Source: Oscarella lobularis (lineage: Eukaryota > Porifera > Homoscleromorpha > Homosclerophorida > Oscarellidae). From it: a DNA stretch of 64,000 bases. Under the pieces are notes generated by a model. The model was not told where the DNA came from. It saw only the letters and a list, made by a program, of their open reading frames with translations, and searched no databases. The DNA lies in assembly GCF_947507565.1 (NCBI RefSeq), contig NC_089179.1:2683747-2747746 (forward strand), given 5' to 3'. A program made the translations under genes and the position numbers. Each line of letters opens with the position of its first letter. Positions within the stretch are counted from its first letter, which is position 1. Positions 52,236-63,360 of the stretch are shown piece by piece.

Positions 52236-52538
52236 ATTAATCGCAGAAATATGAAAAGGAAGAAAACAGATGCGCTTCGTGCAGACTATATATTTTGAGA
52301 GGAGGTTTTACCTCTACTGTATAGCTTTCACTGGCTCTTCTTTTATCTGCTTTAGATGACTCAAATGACACTCCTTTAATAAAAACAATCGCGTTTGTGA
52401 GAACAAAGGACAAGGCGTCGTCACTGTGGCGTCTCATAAGAGGGAAAAAATGTGGACGAACACCACAGCTCTCTGAGCTCCTTCGAACGACGAGACGTGG
52501 AGAAAGAGTTCAGGGTTGGCGAGAGGAGAATTGTGATA
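52236..52538. other. Spacer without a gene
   Basis: No supported feature up to the TA that starts the next MITE at 52537-52538. Confidence 0.35.
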
Positions 52539-53260
52539 CAGTAAAACCTGTGTTAGCGACCACTCGTATATAGCGACCACCTGTCTATTACGACCACTTT
52601 CTTTGGGACGGATCGTTCTAGTGTAAAGTACCTTGCATATAGCGACCACCTGCCTTCTGCGACCAGCGACCACCCCCCTCTGCACGTTCTTGCACAATTT
52701 GCACTGTCTACAGCGACCACGTAAAGCGCAAACGCGTATTCGGGGCATTAAATCTGACAACAAAGTGCATACGAAGTGCCTATAATGCCTTTTATTTTAC
52801 GTGCCATGTTTTCGGCGTTCGTCTACTCGGGCGGACCACTTTTCTTTGTTCAAAGAAAAGTGGTCCTACCTTCCCTCGCACGGAAGACTTGCATAGAAGA
52901 AGATCGTACACGTTAATTGCGAAGTACAGTGGATGCGCGCGAGCAGCTACAGCTACTGTAGCTACTCGCGTACTTTGTCGTTTATCGGTCTACATACATC
53001 GTGAAGGGTACCCGTATGAGCCCGCGCCACTTTTTGGTAGGCCGGAAATTTTTTCACTTCAAGAAAAGCCGTCTGGAGGGGTCCACTTTTCGGGCGGACC
53101 ACTTTTCGTCCCGTTAGGGAGGGGTTAAGGTTACATAACAAAACGTGCGCTAACCTATTTAAGGCCAGGATGTAAAACGCCCACTCGTCTACAACGACCA
53201 CCTGTCTATAACGACCACTTTTTGGGGAACCGTAGGTGGTCGTTATAGACAGGTTTACTG
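52539..53260. mobile_element. Tigger/pogo-type MITE, 722 bp
   Basis: CAGTAAAACCTGTGTTAGCG on the left and the complement of CAGTAAACCTGTCTATAACG on the right, with TA on each side (52537-52538, 53261-53262). Both subterminal regions have several copies of GCGACCAC/GTGGTCG. Two strong internal hairpins: GGACCACTTTTCTTTG with its complement near 52834-52866, and GCGCGAGCAGCTACAG with a near-complement at 52936-52970. No coding sequence. Confidence 0.88.
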
Positions 53261-53816
53261 TAGAGACAATCGGCTTTGGAATGGTATTCAAAGTCGTAGA
53301 GTTAGAAATATGCGATATCTTCGCCTTACGACGTACAGTGCACTTACGCATAAAGCGACCGTCTTTAAAGCGCGCTAGAGGTCGCGTCATTCGTTCAACA
53401 TCGAAGCCGATGACATCATTCCACTCGTCTGTCCCGTAGCATGCCGATGATGTAGAGTTCGTATACGTAGAACATAGTTTAGCATAGCGGTCACATGCGT
53501 CGTTGTCATTGGCTGATTACGTACGCGACCGTTAGTCGGTGTCTCGAATGTCTATATGTCTCCTTGGTCACGCCCTACTATCTGTCCAGCTTCAGTTGGC
53601 CTCCGGATGTTATTATTAGATGAGCGCGTAATTGTTTACATACCCGTCAATTAGGAAGAGGCGCCAACGTACGCGGAAGTTGCCAGTGTAGTTCGTAGAA
53701 ATTTCCCTCCGACCGTGCCGCCACTCTTGTTTGGCTTCAGCGTGGCCGTTTATTCGTCGAATTTCACCAAGCAAGAGTCTTTTTCATCGGCTTTCTAGCA
53801 ATAGTTACTCGTCGCC
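53261..53816. other. Spacer before the IS630-type gene
   Basis: It contains GTTCCACTC-like and CCACTC-rich segments. No terminal repeat pair for the following transposon could be found, and there is no supported gene. Confidence 0.3.
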
Positions 53817-54172
53817 ATGTACATTAGCGCGCGTACTCGAGCGCGAAAGAAACTGTCGATGTCTTGTAGAGGCGTTCGAGCGACATGCCGCGAGAGACAG
53901 CTCATCGAGCGAGTTCGAAAGTGGCTGGAAGAGGAGCGAGACACGCCACCAAAAAAGAGAATAGAAGTCACACAAATTGAGAAGCGATTGCAGGCAGCAA
54001 CTGGCTGTAGCATCCGAAGTCTTAGACGTTATCATAAGGAATTCACAGAAAAGGGACGGATTGAACATACACCTAAAAAGCGAGTTAGATATCACAAATC
54101 TCGGATACGGATAAATCCTGATGACTTCGATCGAGCTGCTATAAGGCAGACAATTCAACAGTTTTACGAACG
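53817..54172 (+). pseudogene. IS630/Tc1-type transposase, N-terminal DNA-binding part
   Basis: ATG 53817 (MYISARTRARKKLSMSCRGV) opens a frame with RQLIERVRKWLEEERDTPPK and TGCSIRSLRRYHKEFTEKGR, a helix-turn-helix pattern, and a basic linker ending FYER. It is cut by the hAT element at 54173 and resumes at 57143. With the element and one TSD removed, the frame is open across the site. Confidence 0.75.
54165..54172. repeat. Target-site duplication TACGAACG, left copy (hAT)
   Basis: It differs by one base from TGCGAACG at 57143-57150. Eight bases is the hAT length. Confidence 0.65.
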
Positions 54173-57142
54173 CATACATGCCAAGTGTCACGCATTGCGC
54201 GTGACAGTCACGCATTCATGGCTTATGTCACGCGAACACGCATAGCTGCCGTTTTGTCGCGCATTTCACATTTTCTAGAAATCTTTCTCCTAATTTATCG
54301 CGCGCAATTGCTCGATACATCATGAGCTATCTAATAATCTTTGATGCGATCACAGGTTGTGCGCGTGCTGTGCGTGTGCGCGTGCGCTAGGAAAATGGTT
54401 TCGCACGATCCCTCAGATCTTCTCATTCTCGAAACGAATGAAGGTAGGAAAGCATTTTTTGTTTGTCGCGCACGCCGTCTCATATACTGCCGTCTGCGAG
54501 CAGTCGAATCTGACTCCAGTAGCGATGACGACAACGGCTATCTTCACCCCTCGCCACCTAACCCAAAGAGAGCTAAAGCGGCTCGCAGCGGAGCAGCAAA
54601 ATATAGCTGTCGGTACAACGAAGACTGGAAAAAAGACTTTCCTTTTATCGAAAGAGGAAAAACTGACAGAAAGCACAGCTTCTATTGCAAAATGTGCAAG
54701 AAAGATGTCAGCTGCTCTCACCAAGGAAAAGCTAATGTCAAACGACACGAAAAATCTTTAAGTCATGCAAAAAATGTAAGCCTAATTGAACAAAACGCTT
54801 CGCTCGTTGCAATGGGCTTTGTCCCAAGACAGAGCATGCTTGAGACAAACAATGAAGAATCTGTAACAAGCTTTTCTAGATAAGAAGAGCAGAGGTGAAA
54901 ATGACGATGTTTTTGGCCGAGCACAATGTCCCCATCGCCGTCATGGATCACATGTCGCCAATGCTTAGAGATATCTTTCCAGACTCCGCAATTGCTAAGG
55001 GATTTTCTTGCGCAAGGACTAAAGCTACCTGCATTATTAATGACGCTCTTCGCCCTCATTTTGAAGTCGATCTTGTGGATCAAATGAAAACAAACCCTTT
55101 CTCGCTTGCTATTGACGGATCTAACGACACCGACTTACAGAAAATGAACCCTGTAACTGTTCGCATTTTTGATGAAAAGCAGATGAAAGTAACAACAAAA
55201 TTTCTGGACATGTGCTTGACGACAGGAGTTCGAAGTGCTACCGCTGAAGCCATCTTCTCTGCTTTAAACGAAGCTCTCACATCAAGATCTATTTTGTGGG
55301 ATAATTGCGTGGGTCTTTCGGTTGACAACGCTTCGGTTAATATGGGAAAACACAATAGTCTTCTTACCAGAGCGAAAGAAAAGAATTCTTCTATTTACAT
55401 GGGATGCCCATGTCACATACTTCATAACACCGCTCAAAAGGCTGCTCGCGGTTTTAGAAATGTGAGAGAATAATATTAGGTACAATTTAATTGTGGATTT
55501 TAGATTACTTGTTTTGATGTAAACGACGTAATGATTGATCTTTTCTATTACTTTGATAAAAGCACTAAAAGAAAGGCCGAGCTTGCAGGTACGTATCCCA
55601 ACTTTTCGTATGTATTCCCTAGTATCATTTTCTTTGTTGCAGAATTTGCTGACTTCTGTGGTGTAGAATTTAGAAAGGCTATTCATCACATTAACATTAG
55701 GTGGTTAAGCTTAAAGAAAACTGTGGCAAGAGCTCTTCATCAGTATCAGCCATTGCGAAGTTATTTTCTTTCAAAGGCAAAGTTTTAGTACACTTTTACA
55801 GCATGAGGTTTTAAATCTTTGTAACTCAGGACGAACGGTCGACAAGGTTTAAAAGACTTCAAAACTGCTTTGGCGATCCCTTGACCGAAGTATACTTACT
55901 CTTTTACGTCCACGCCCTGTCGCTGTTCAACGAATACAACTGCTTTCTACAAGTTGAAGACCCAATTGTTGCGTTGCTTTGTAAACACGTAAGTTGAAAA
56001 ATACCTAAATTAGTTTTAACTCTTAATTTACTTGGACAGATTCACCAATTTTTAACACTGCTAATGTCAAAAATTTTGCCTGCAAGGCATACTGTGGGTA
56101 GAAGTTTGTGTGAAATTCAATACAAGAATAGATTAGTTCAATTCGAAGGTAAACGAAGCTTCCCACTTGTCCTACTTAGCTAATAAGACTGTCACTTAAA
56201 TTAAAGATTGCCGTCTCTCTATCGGAATTACCACGCAAGAAAAAATATCGAAGCTTGTTGATGACGGAATCGTTTCTCCACAAAATGCAGAGCAGTTTTA
56301 CAATGCTGCCAGATCATTTTACGAGGTAGCGATTGACTACGGATTGTCACATTTGCCTCACAATGACGAAGTTCTCCGAAACGCTGTATTTGCTGATTTT
56401 TCTAATCGTCTTGAATCAGACGAAAAGCAAGTAATGTACTTTGTTAAAAGGCAAGTAAGAAATAAATTAGTTGAACTCCTAGCTATGTCATTTTATGTCA
56501 AGGTTTACCACTCTTTTGCCCTTTGCTTCGCCGGCAGAACAAGTTAGAATATCTGAAGAGCTCTCGGCTTACCAGAGGCTAGATGACAGCTTTATTCCTC
56601 CGGCTGTTCTTAGCTCTGCAAAGGTAGGCGAAGAAGATGCTTCACGTTATCGATCGGACGTTATTTGGAACTACTTGGCTACAGTCAAAAGACCTGACGG
56701 TCGCAAGGCATTTCCTAGGCTTTCTGCTGTTGCAAAATTAGTTCTGGTGCTGCCACACTCAAACGCAGGCGAAGAAAGAGTCTTTTCTCTTGTAAGAAAA
56801 AACAAAACTCCGTTTAGGGCCAATCTTAGTGTAGAGGGTACTTTACCCAACTTACTAGCAATAAAACTTGCTACTGAAGTGCCTTGCCATAAATTTGAGC
56901 CTCCTGAGGCTTTAATAGAAAAGTCCAAAAAGGTGACATGGGACTATAACAAGAAGCACAGAAAATAAACCGTTATGTAAAATTATTTTGTGCGCAACAC
57001 CAGCAATAAAAAAAAAGCAGAGTTTTAGGTAGGCGTGGTTTATTTAAAAATGTGGGCGTGGTCAAAAAATTTTACGCGCGCGCAAGCGCGCGCATTCCCC
57101 TGCTCTATCTCACGCATGCCTCTTAGCGATCCTTGGCATGTC
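54173..57142 (+). mobile_element. hAT element, about 2970 bp
   Basis: Ends contain ACATGCCAAG inverted at about 54176-54185 and 57132-57141. A target duplication of 8 bp (one mismatch) flanks it, and it interrupts the IS630-type gene. Subterminal TCACGC/GCGTGA repeats lie at both ends. The left end has two more bases than the right, so the exact terminus is uncertain. The interior is a multi-exon hAT transposase gene. Confidence 0.8.
54394..56968 (+). CDS. hAT transposase with BED-like zinc finger, multi-exon, one probable frameshift
   Basis: Exon 1 from ATG 54394 (MVSHDPSDLLILETNEGRKA) has a BED-like finger (FYCKMCKKDVSCSHQGKANV ... H). After a slip near 54885, exon 2 continues KMTMFLAEHNVPIAVMDHMS, FSLAIDGSND (first Asp), LSVDNASVNMGKHNSLLTRA (second Asp) and GCPCHILHNTAQKAARGF. 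Introns of about 50 bp separate further exons (IRWLSLKKTVARAL; DERSTRFKRLQNCF; the INHQFLTLL-type block). The last exon ends with the hAT dimerisation motif LVLPHSNAGEERVFSLVRKN and TAA near 56968. Only the slip near 54885 is an obvious disablement. Confidence 0.8.
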
Positions 57143-58295
57143 TGCGAACGGCGGGATTACCCTACCCTTAGGACTCTCTTGGAGGCACTGAGGGAGAAAG
57201 GAGTATTCCCCGGAGGTCGGTCGACGCTGTCTCTCCTTTTGAAAAATATGGGCTTCAAGTCTTGCCGTAGAAACGATAAAGTATATGTCTACGAAATAAG
57301 AGAAATTGTTAATCAACGTCATAAATTTCTGCGGTCAGTAAAGAAGTATCGACGAGAAGGGCCACCTCTTGTGTACCTTGAAACCTGGACCAATGCACAT
57401 ATTGCCCCGGAGAGAATCTTGTTAGACGAATCAGGAAAGGGTGGTTGGAAACGTCCATCGGGGCGAGGACAGAGACTTATTATTCTCCATGCTGGTAATC
57501 TCTATTTCATACATGGATATAATGATCATTCTGAATTACTTTCTTCAGGTTTGAAGGACGGGTGGATTCCAAATTGTTCGCTGGTGTTTCGATCACAAAA
57601 AATAGTGGTGATTACCACGACGAGATGAACTCAACTCACTTCAATGACTGGTTCGAAGTAAAGCTCATCCCCAACTGCCCACCAAACTCTGTCATTATTA
57701 TGGACAATGCACCATACCACAATTCAGTGATTGAAAAAGTGCCAACAAAATTATCTCGGAAGAATGTGATGCAGGACTGGCTGTCTGCACACTTTATTGA
57801 CTGGGACTCAAGAGATCTAAAGAAAGATTTATTCGAAAAAATGAAAAAAGCCCAACCAATAAAAAAATTCGTTACGAACGAAATTGCTCGTCGCCACGGT
57901 CACGCCGTTCTAAGAAGCCCAGTAGCACTGCGAACTTAATCCAATCGAGCTGGCTTGGTCTCAGGTTAAGGGGTATCTACGAAGGCACAATACGACGTTC
58001 AAGCTGGCTGATTTGGAACAGCTGGTGCCTGCAAGCTTCGCCGCCGCTCTACCGGCTATGTGGGAAGCATTTTGCCAGCATACGGAAAGCGAAGAACGAT
58101 TCTGGGTTGCTGACTCAAGGAAGAAGCGGTTGAGGACTTCGTTGTTCACCTTAACGTCGACGACGACGAAACCGACTCCGAAGGCGAAGAGGAGCCAACA
58201 GGCTTACCTGAGAGCGATAGCGATAGTTCCGAAGACGAACGCGACGAGAACGACGAGCAGTTGTTGATCCGAGATCGAGTTGCAGAAACGTCATA
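57143..58295 (+). pseudogene. IS630/Tc1-type transposase, catalytic part
   Basis: The frame resumes with DYPTLRTLLEALREKGVFPG and MGFKSCRRNDKVYVYEIREI. The first catalytic block reads VYLETWTNAH, where related enzymes have YLDETW, so the Asp codon is missing. Later blocks, in other frames, are GKGGWKRPSGRGQRLIILHA, YHDEMNSTHFNDWFEVKLIP, SVIIMDNAPYHNS (second Asp) and CELNPIELAWSQVKGYLR (third, Glu). An acidic tail (DDDETDSEGEEEP) ends at TAA near 58295. Frameshifts occur near 57565, 57935 and 58115. Confidence 0.82.
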
Positions 58296-58440
58296 AGTAA
58301 CTGAGTTCAACTAATGACATGATTAGATCTCGTTCACTCACGCCTTTGATGCGCACGGTACGCTATATCACTGCGTCCGTCGTATATACAGTATCAATTT
58401 CCGACGCAAACAGCGCGAATGCTTAGACATTCTTTTTGGC

Positions 58441-58800
58441 GTGGCTTTGGATTCAAGTCATCCTGGACTTTTATCTCTCGGTCTAGATCGCGTTCTCGTT
58501 GAGTACGATTTACCCAACAGTTCGACCGATGACTTGCGACTGCTCAGCTCGGATCGGATCGAGCAGAGTGACGTGCCTTCGTGCCTGGCTTGGTATCCGG
58601 CCGTAACGAAGGAGAGCTTCCTTGTCACTGCAAGCGATCAGGCACGAAATTCTCGTTCGAGTGTATAGGCACTTTTTTTGAGAGTTTTATTTATCTCAGT
58701 TTAAATTCAAGTTGTATAATTCGACGACGAAGATGTGCCGAAAGACGGTGCTCGGGCCGACGTATGGAACACCTGCTTACGCTACGTGGGCGTTTTGCAT
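58441..58800 (+). pseudogene. CFAP251/WDR66-like WD-repeat fragment
   Basis: The exon 58441-58641 reads LLSLGLDRVLVEYDLPNSST then IEQSDVPSCLAWYPAVTKES. An intron 58642-58698 (GC...CTCAG) leads in phase to [25 protein letters not shown], after which the similarity stops. I recognise the order of these blocks from the C-terminal part of CFAP251 (WDR66), a cilia radial-spoke protein. Only this piece is present, so it is a partial exon pair or a decayed copy. Confidence 0.6.
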
Positions 58801-58834
58801 ACAACGCGCTGCACGCGTGCATGAACTTCCGCAT

Positions 58835-59215
58835 TCTTGATCGATTGTTGCGCGAGACGAAGCGACTCATCGATGACGTCGTCGACGAAATTCATTTCAA
58901 TTGAAGAAGGAAGCATCCATAGCCGCCGTCAAGGGAACCCCGAAACGACAGAGGGCACCTTCCGGTGGCCTGAAGTTGGAGTTCATTCACGGGTAACGTA
59001 CAGGTACCGTGGATATGGTTGCCGTAGCAATCTCTTCTATTTGTCTACGGGAGAGATTGTCTATCATGTGGCCGCTGTGGGCATTGTGTACAGCAAGGAT
59101 TCCCCATTCGCAGAGTTACTGTCTGTACTCGGCTCATACTGACGACATTCTCTGCCTATCGCTACATCCTGCTCAAGATCTAGTAGCAACTGGCCAAGTG
59201 AAAAAGATATCGATA
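58835..59215 (+). pseudogene. EML-like (HELP motif and first WD repeat) fragment
   Basis: The frame LKLEFIHGYRYRGYGCRSNL then FYLSTGEIVYHVAAVGIVY is the HELP motif of EML microtubule-associated proteins. After a one-base slip near 59110 it continues in another frame: HTDDILCLSLHPAQDLVATG, the first WD repeat. It ends there, possibly at a donor (GTGAAA). EML proteins bind microtubules. Present as a single fragment next to the CFAP251-like piece, on the same strand. Confidence 0.6.
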
Positions 59216-59877
59216 GATACAAATTTGTTTATTTTATCTGCCTATTGTTTATAGATTCGAAGAGATCCTCGGCCAAATCATGAACAAGAGCCATCATGAT
59301 GCAACTGAAAAAATATTTTATCTATGGTTCACGTAAATACCCGGCACGTGACTGAATCCCGGGCGGCGAAATGACTGAATTTTCTCTTTCAGTCGGCGTC
59401 GTCGTCCGTACGACATCGTCGAAATCGCCACGGAACGTTCACGCCGGTCGGTGCACCGACCCAATGGGGCTCCCCAGTGGGAGGCGCAGCCCTTGGATCG
59501 CTTCCAGAAGACGCCGGCGAGCGGCGAGTTGCGCTCTGCGCGCGTCGAAATTGGAGAGAGACGGAAGCAAAGCGCACGCGATTACAGAGTTCGCGACATG
59601 GAGGGATGCCCTCCGCATTCCCGTTCATTTCGGCGCAGAACGCTTTAAAAGGAGATTCGCGTGGTAGTGGTAGTCGGACAGCTTGTCGAGAAACGAACGC
59701 GATTCCAGGATGAACGTGGGCAGAACGACTTTGGATAGATCCATTCCAGGTCGCAACACACACATTTGTTGAAGAGAGGAAGCAACGCTGATTCAAAAAC
59801 AATGTACTTTTGCTCTTTCTGAAATGGCCTAGAATTATCACTTAATGAAGTGCCAGATAAAGGAATACGTAATTGTC
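59216..59877. other. Region without a recognised gene
   Basis: The GC-rich part 59390-59650 is open in several frames on both strands, without a domain. TTTTATCTATG at about 59319-59329 resembles P-type MITE ends but has no partner. Confidence 0.35.
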
Positions 59878-60468
59878 TCACGCGGCATTTTCTCTAGTGG
59901 GCTCAGCATCATCTGCCGTTTCGAAGTCAGACTGATCGGTGCCCTCATCGTCTGTCTGAGCTGAGACGACGCTGTCAACTTCCCTTTCATCCTTGAGGAG
60001 GAAAGACGGTGGAGGAGCATCAAGGAGATTGTACTGGCAGCCAATCGAAGCGAATTGGGGGCCAACGTCTGTCTGAATTTCTGGGGAAGGAGTTCATGAA
60101 TACTTTGGGGAGTGAATCATTTGTACCTTTGGTACACAAGAGAGGTTGTGGCACTACCGCGCGCTATTACAACGTCCCTTTTTAAAAGTCGTTTTGCCGA
60201 AAAACTGTAAGTCGTACCGACACTCTTTGTCTGTCGTTTCTGTGCATTTGTACTGTACACATGAATGCACCGTGCCAGTTTGAAGCCGATGACGGCTACC
60301 GTCTTCGAAATTCGCTCCTCCACTTACTTCCGCTTCTGTCGTTTTGGCCTTACAGCGAAAACGACCAAAGTACTGTTCATTGTCGTTGGCATAGACATAG
60401 TAACCCTGCCTAATTTTGAGGCACCCTCCTTGCCGCTTAGTTTTGCTGAAATAGTGCATTGTAGGCAA
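59878..60468 (-). CDS. Partner gene of the HIRAN-like gene, unknown function (minus strand)
   Basis: Exon from about 60320 to a GTACAA donor near 60126 (TVAVIGFKLARCIHVYSTNA, then SVGTTYSFSAKRLLKRDVV) joins in phase to exon 60080-59878 (IQTDVGPQFASIGCQYNLLD, then FETADDAEPTRENAA and TGA). An upstream frame (YYVYANDNEQYFGRFRCKAK) may be a further exon. SVGTT/SIGCQ-type motifs are common in transposon-coded proteins as I recall. It is divergent from the HIRAN-like gene. Confidence 0.45.
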
Positions 60469-61406
60469 TGGCTGGGAACATGGACATAAGACAGCGCCAT
60501 CACGTCGTCCTGTACCAGATTTTTGAAGAAATCGACTACACCGTTCCCGAATTTTCCGTTTTGCACGTCCGACTGCATAGGTGCCGCATTGCCCTGCTGA
60601 CAGAAGAGGGAGACGAAGATCCTCCTATTGATGCATTTATAAATTCGTCTAAACTGCACGACTGGATGCTGCCCGATATAATTATTCCTGTTGAAAGCTG
60701 CGATATTCCGGTATTATTGGCCATACCTTGGCTTGTGTATCTCTACATCTCCATGTTGGTGTGATTTTAGAAGCGCAACGTACAATCCCTCCCATTTCGC
60801 TCCCCTGCTCCAATTTTTGGCGACCACGTACCTGTCATTTGGACATGGGCGACTGAAGATGTTGCCTATCCAACCAACAGCGAACTATCTCAAAACGATG
60901 GGGCAGCTATCACTGACGGTGAGCACGAAATATCCGATTCTGACACGCGAGAGTTTGACAGGCGACAAGACGATGCTCGAGCCCCAGAGAATGATCAACA
61001 AGATCTTGATGACGTCGACGACGTACTTTCTTCTGTGGCATTTTAATGCTTGGGGAGCACAAGACAGCAGATACATCAGGATTCCCTGGAGAGAGCCCTC
61101 GAACAGATTCGATTAGGCAGAGGCGTTGCAGTCCGACTTACTCCCGAGCCAGACAACGAAGAAGATGCAGATGCAATCTGCTTCGAAATCGACATTGACG
61201 GACACTGGCGCCGAATTGGTTATGTGGCTCGAGAGTTGACAGGGTACGTTCACAACGCTATGAGAAACAACCGTATTCAGTCACTGTCTATAAAATGGAT
61301 CAAATACCGCTTTTGGCCGGCTTCCGGGTTTGGATTTTATGCCTCAATTCTCATCTCTAAACGTGGACGATGGGATTACCAAGTCGTGTCTAAGGCGAGC
61401 TATTAA
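60468..61406 (+). CDS. HIRAN-like domain gene, two exons
   Basis: Exon 1 from ATG 60468 (MAGNMDIRQRHHVVLYQIFE) ends at 60710. An intron (60711-60770, GTATTA...TTTTAG) leads in phase to FRSPAPIFGDHVPVIWTWAT, then an acidic stretch (DARAPENDQQDLDDVDDVLS). A TAA stands in frame at about 61044-61046. After it the same frame continues with the HIRAN-like domain: LEQIRLGRGVAVRLTPEPDN, ADAICFEIDIDGHWRRIGYV, then GRWDYQVVSKASY and TAA. The stop may be a real disablement or read over by unseen splicing. HIRAN-like domains may bind DNA ends. Confidence 0.55.
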
Positions 61407-61750
61407 GCGGATGAAGATGTTGACTGGCTACTCTTAATCAGTTCTTTGATTTCCAGTGCGCATTTGCAGTAAGCCTAAAGATGTCAGCGATTTCGATTGA
61501 TTGAATTTCGCGCGAGATTGTAAGCACTCTGCAGGGACTAGACGCGCCCGCAGATAAGGAAAGTTATTTCCAGGCTTTCGCAGTGGCCAAACTGCCCCGT
61601 TCGAAACTCAGCATAGCCGAAAACGCGTTGGAGAACGTCAACTGCTTCGTAATAGAACGGTCTGCCATCCACTGCGATATTCGCCATGACTTTGAACGGG
61701 ACTCGTGACAGTAATTACGTCTTCTTCATTTAGAGAGTGCTAAGTAAGTT
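61407..61750. other. Spacer without a recognised gene
   Basis: Mixed sequence with no supported feature. Confidence 0.3.
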
Positions 61751-61919
61751 ATGCTAACCCGTGGTCATGTGCCGAAGGGGGTCGATGACGTACGCAAGTG
61801 GTACCAGACCCTACGAGAAGTGAGGCGGGACCGCGCCTATACACCTCGCGCGCTAGCTACCAAATACGAACAGCCTCCGGCTCGTAAGGGTCTGTATTGC
61901 AAGGCTACGCGAGCGGTAA
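61751..61919 (+). CDS. Possible exon, basic, unrecognised
   Basis: ATG 61751 opens MLTRGHVPKGVDDVRKWYQT, then REVRRDRAYTPRALATKYEQ, and reaches a GTAAG donor near 61919. It is in clearly higher-GC sequence than its AT-rich surroundings. No family and no downstream exon were found. Confidence 0.3.
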
Positions 61920-63360
61920 GATAGGTATTTTTATCTTTGTTGAAATCTGATTGCAATTCAGGTTAAAACCGTAACTGTGCGCCTTTAAGATAAAGCAATT
62001 CTAGCCTCTATCGAATGACGAAAACTTTGCTTGCATCGATTCCATTTAAAGAGAAGTTTGCTCCAGACTATTAAAAAGTTTGCTCTCATCGTTTAAACGA
62101 CTTGAAACACAACATGTGCAGTAATTCAGTACGGCTAAAGCTATTTTGATTTTTTAAGAGATTGCCTTGTGAGAAAGAAGTGGGAAGAGGAAGCCGAATA
62201 TGGAATATTGTAGGTGGCATGTTTATAGAAAAAATTAATTCTGAAATTTTGTTAGGCTAGAAAAATGCATTTTTATTTTTGTTATAAATCAAGCATTTTA
62301 TGCTAAAAACCTGTGATTGCAGCAAAGTTATTTTTCGATCGAAGGGATTTTCGATCAATAATTTTTTCGGTAATAATCCTTGAATCGTCATGGCGTTCGT
62401 TGCAGACCTATACATCAGCAATTGCGCGGCACAAAAATTTGTTGCGGTTCCTCAGTGGCAATCGTCGTTTTTCTTCGTGTTGCTAGTTTTTACATGCACG
62501 CGGTCTTTGTTAGGTTAATTAATCAATGAAAAGAACAAGTGCGTCTTAACATGCATTCTTAATAGAAAGGTTTGATAATGCGTGTCATTTGTTAATTTTT
62601 TCTGCGTATTTGCTTATTTGAAGTTAATTGCAAATCAAAGGCAATATATCAGTTTTTCAAGTGGATTGATAATCAGAGGACATGTGCGTTTTTTCAAGTT
62701 GATTGGAAATCAGCGGAAATTCATTGAGTTCACGGCGTCATCCATATTAGAATTTATAGAGATACAGGTAGTCAAGCATGACATCCAATCTTCATTCGAA
62801 ACGCTCACTTGATCAGCTGCTTTAATTGTCTACATATACGCTCCTCGTCTTCTGAGTATTTTGCATGCACTTGTTTTGCCACCTTCTCAAAGAAAGTATG
62901 GAAGTGGCAGCGACGAAACCGTATGCCAAAATCTTGCAAGTGAACGAGGTGCTCTTTTCTATGAAGCGTGATCAGCGCCATTATTCGTGTGCCATGCGAG
63001 TGTTATGTTTAACATACCCGACACCCGAGGGAACCGCGATAATCGCCCGAGCGAAGCGAGGGTCAATTAATAAGGTTTCCCGAGGTTGGAGGGTCCGATA
63101 AATCCCATATAGCCCGAGTTTTCCCCATGTAATTACCTACTTATACGGTTGGCGTCTATTTGGGTGTTTTGGTGAGCTGGGCTGCTAATGAGACAACCCA
63201 CTTCCCTTGCTTGATTGACACGCGCTAATCATCCAATTTCGCACGAGCTGCCCCCTTGCATGATTGATATGCGTTATCAAATTTTCGCCCGAATGATTGA
63301 TAGATTGATGCGTAGGTAAATTTAGAAGTGTTGCGCGGATTCTAGGTAGTTCACCGCGTC
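61920..63360. other. AT-rich region with short imperfect repeats
   Basis: Three imperfect copies of TTGAAGTTAATTGCAAATCA (about 62630, 62656 and 62695) and two copies of a TGATTGATATGCGTTATCAA-type segment (about 63210-63290). No supported gene. Confidence 0.4.

Noticed and set aside
59310-59335. TTTTATCTATG as the right end of another P-type MITE
   Set aside because: No matching left terminus or duplicated octamer was found, and the inner sequence lacks the E-box at the expected distance.
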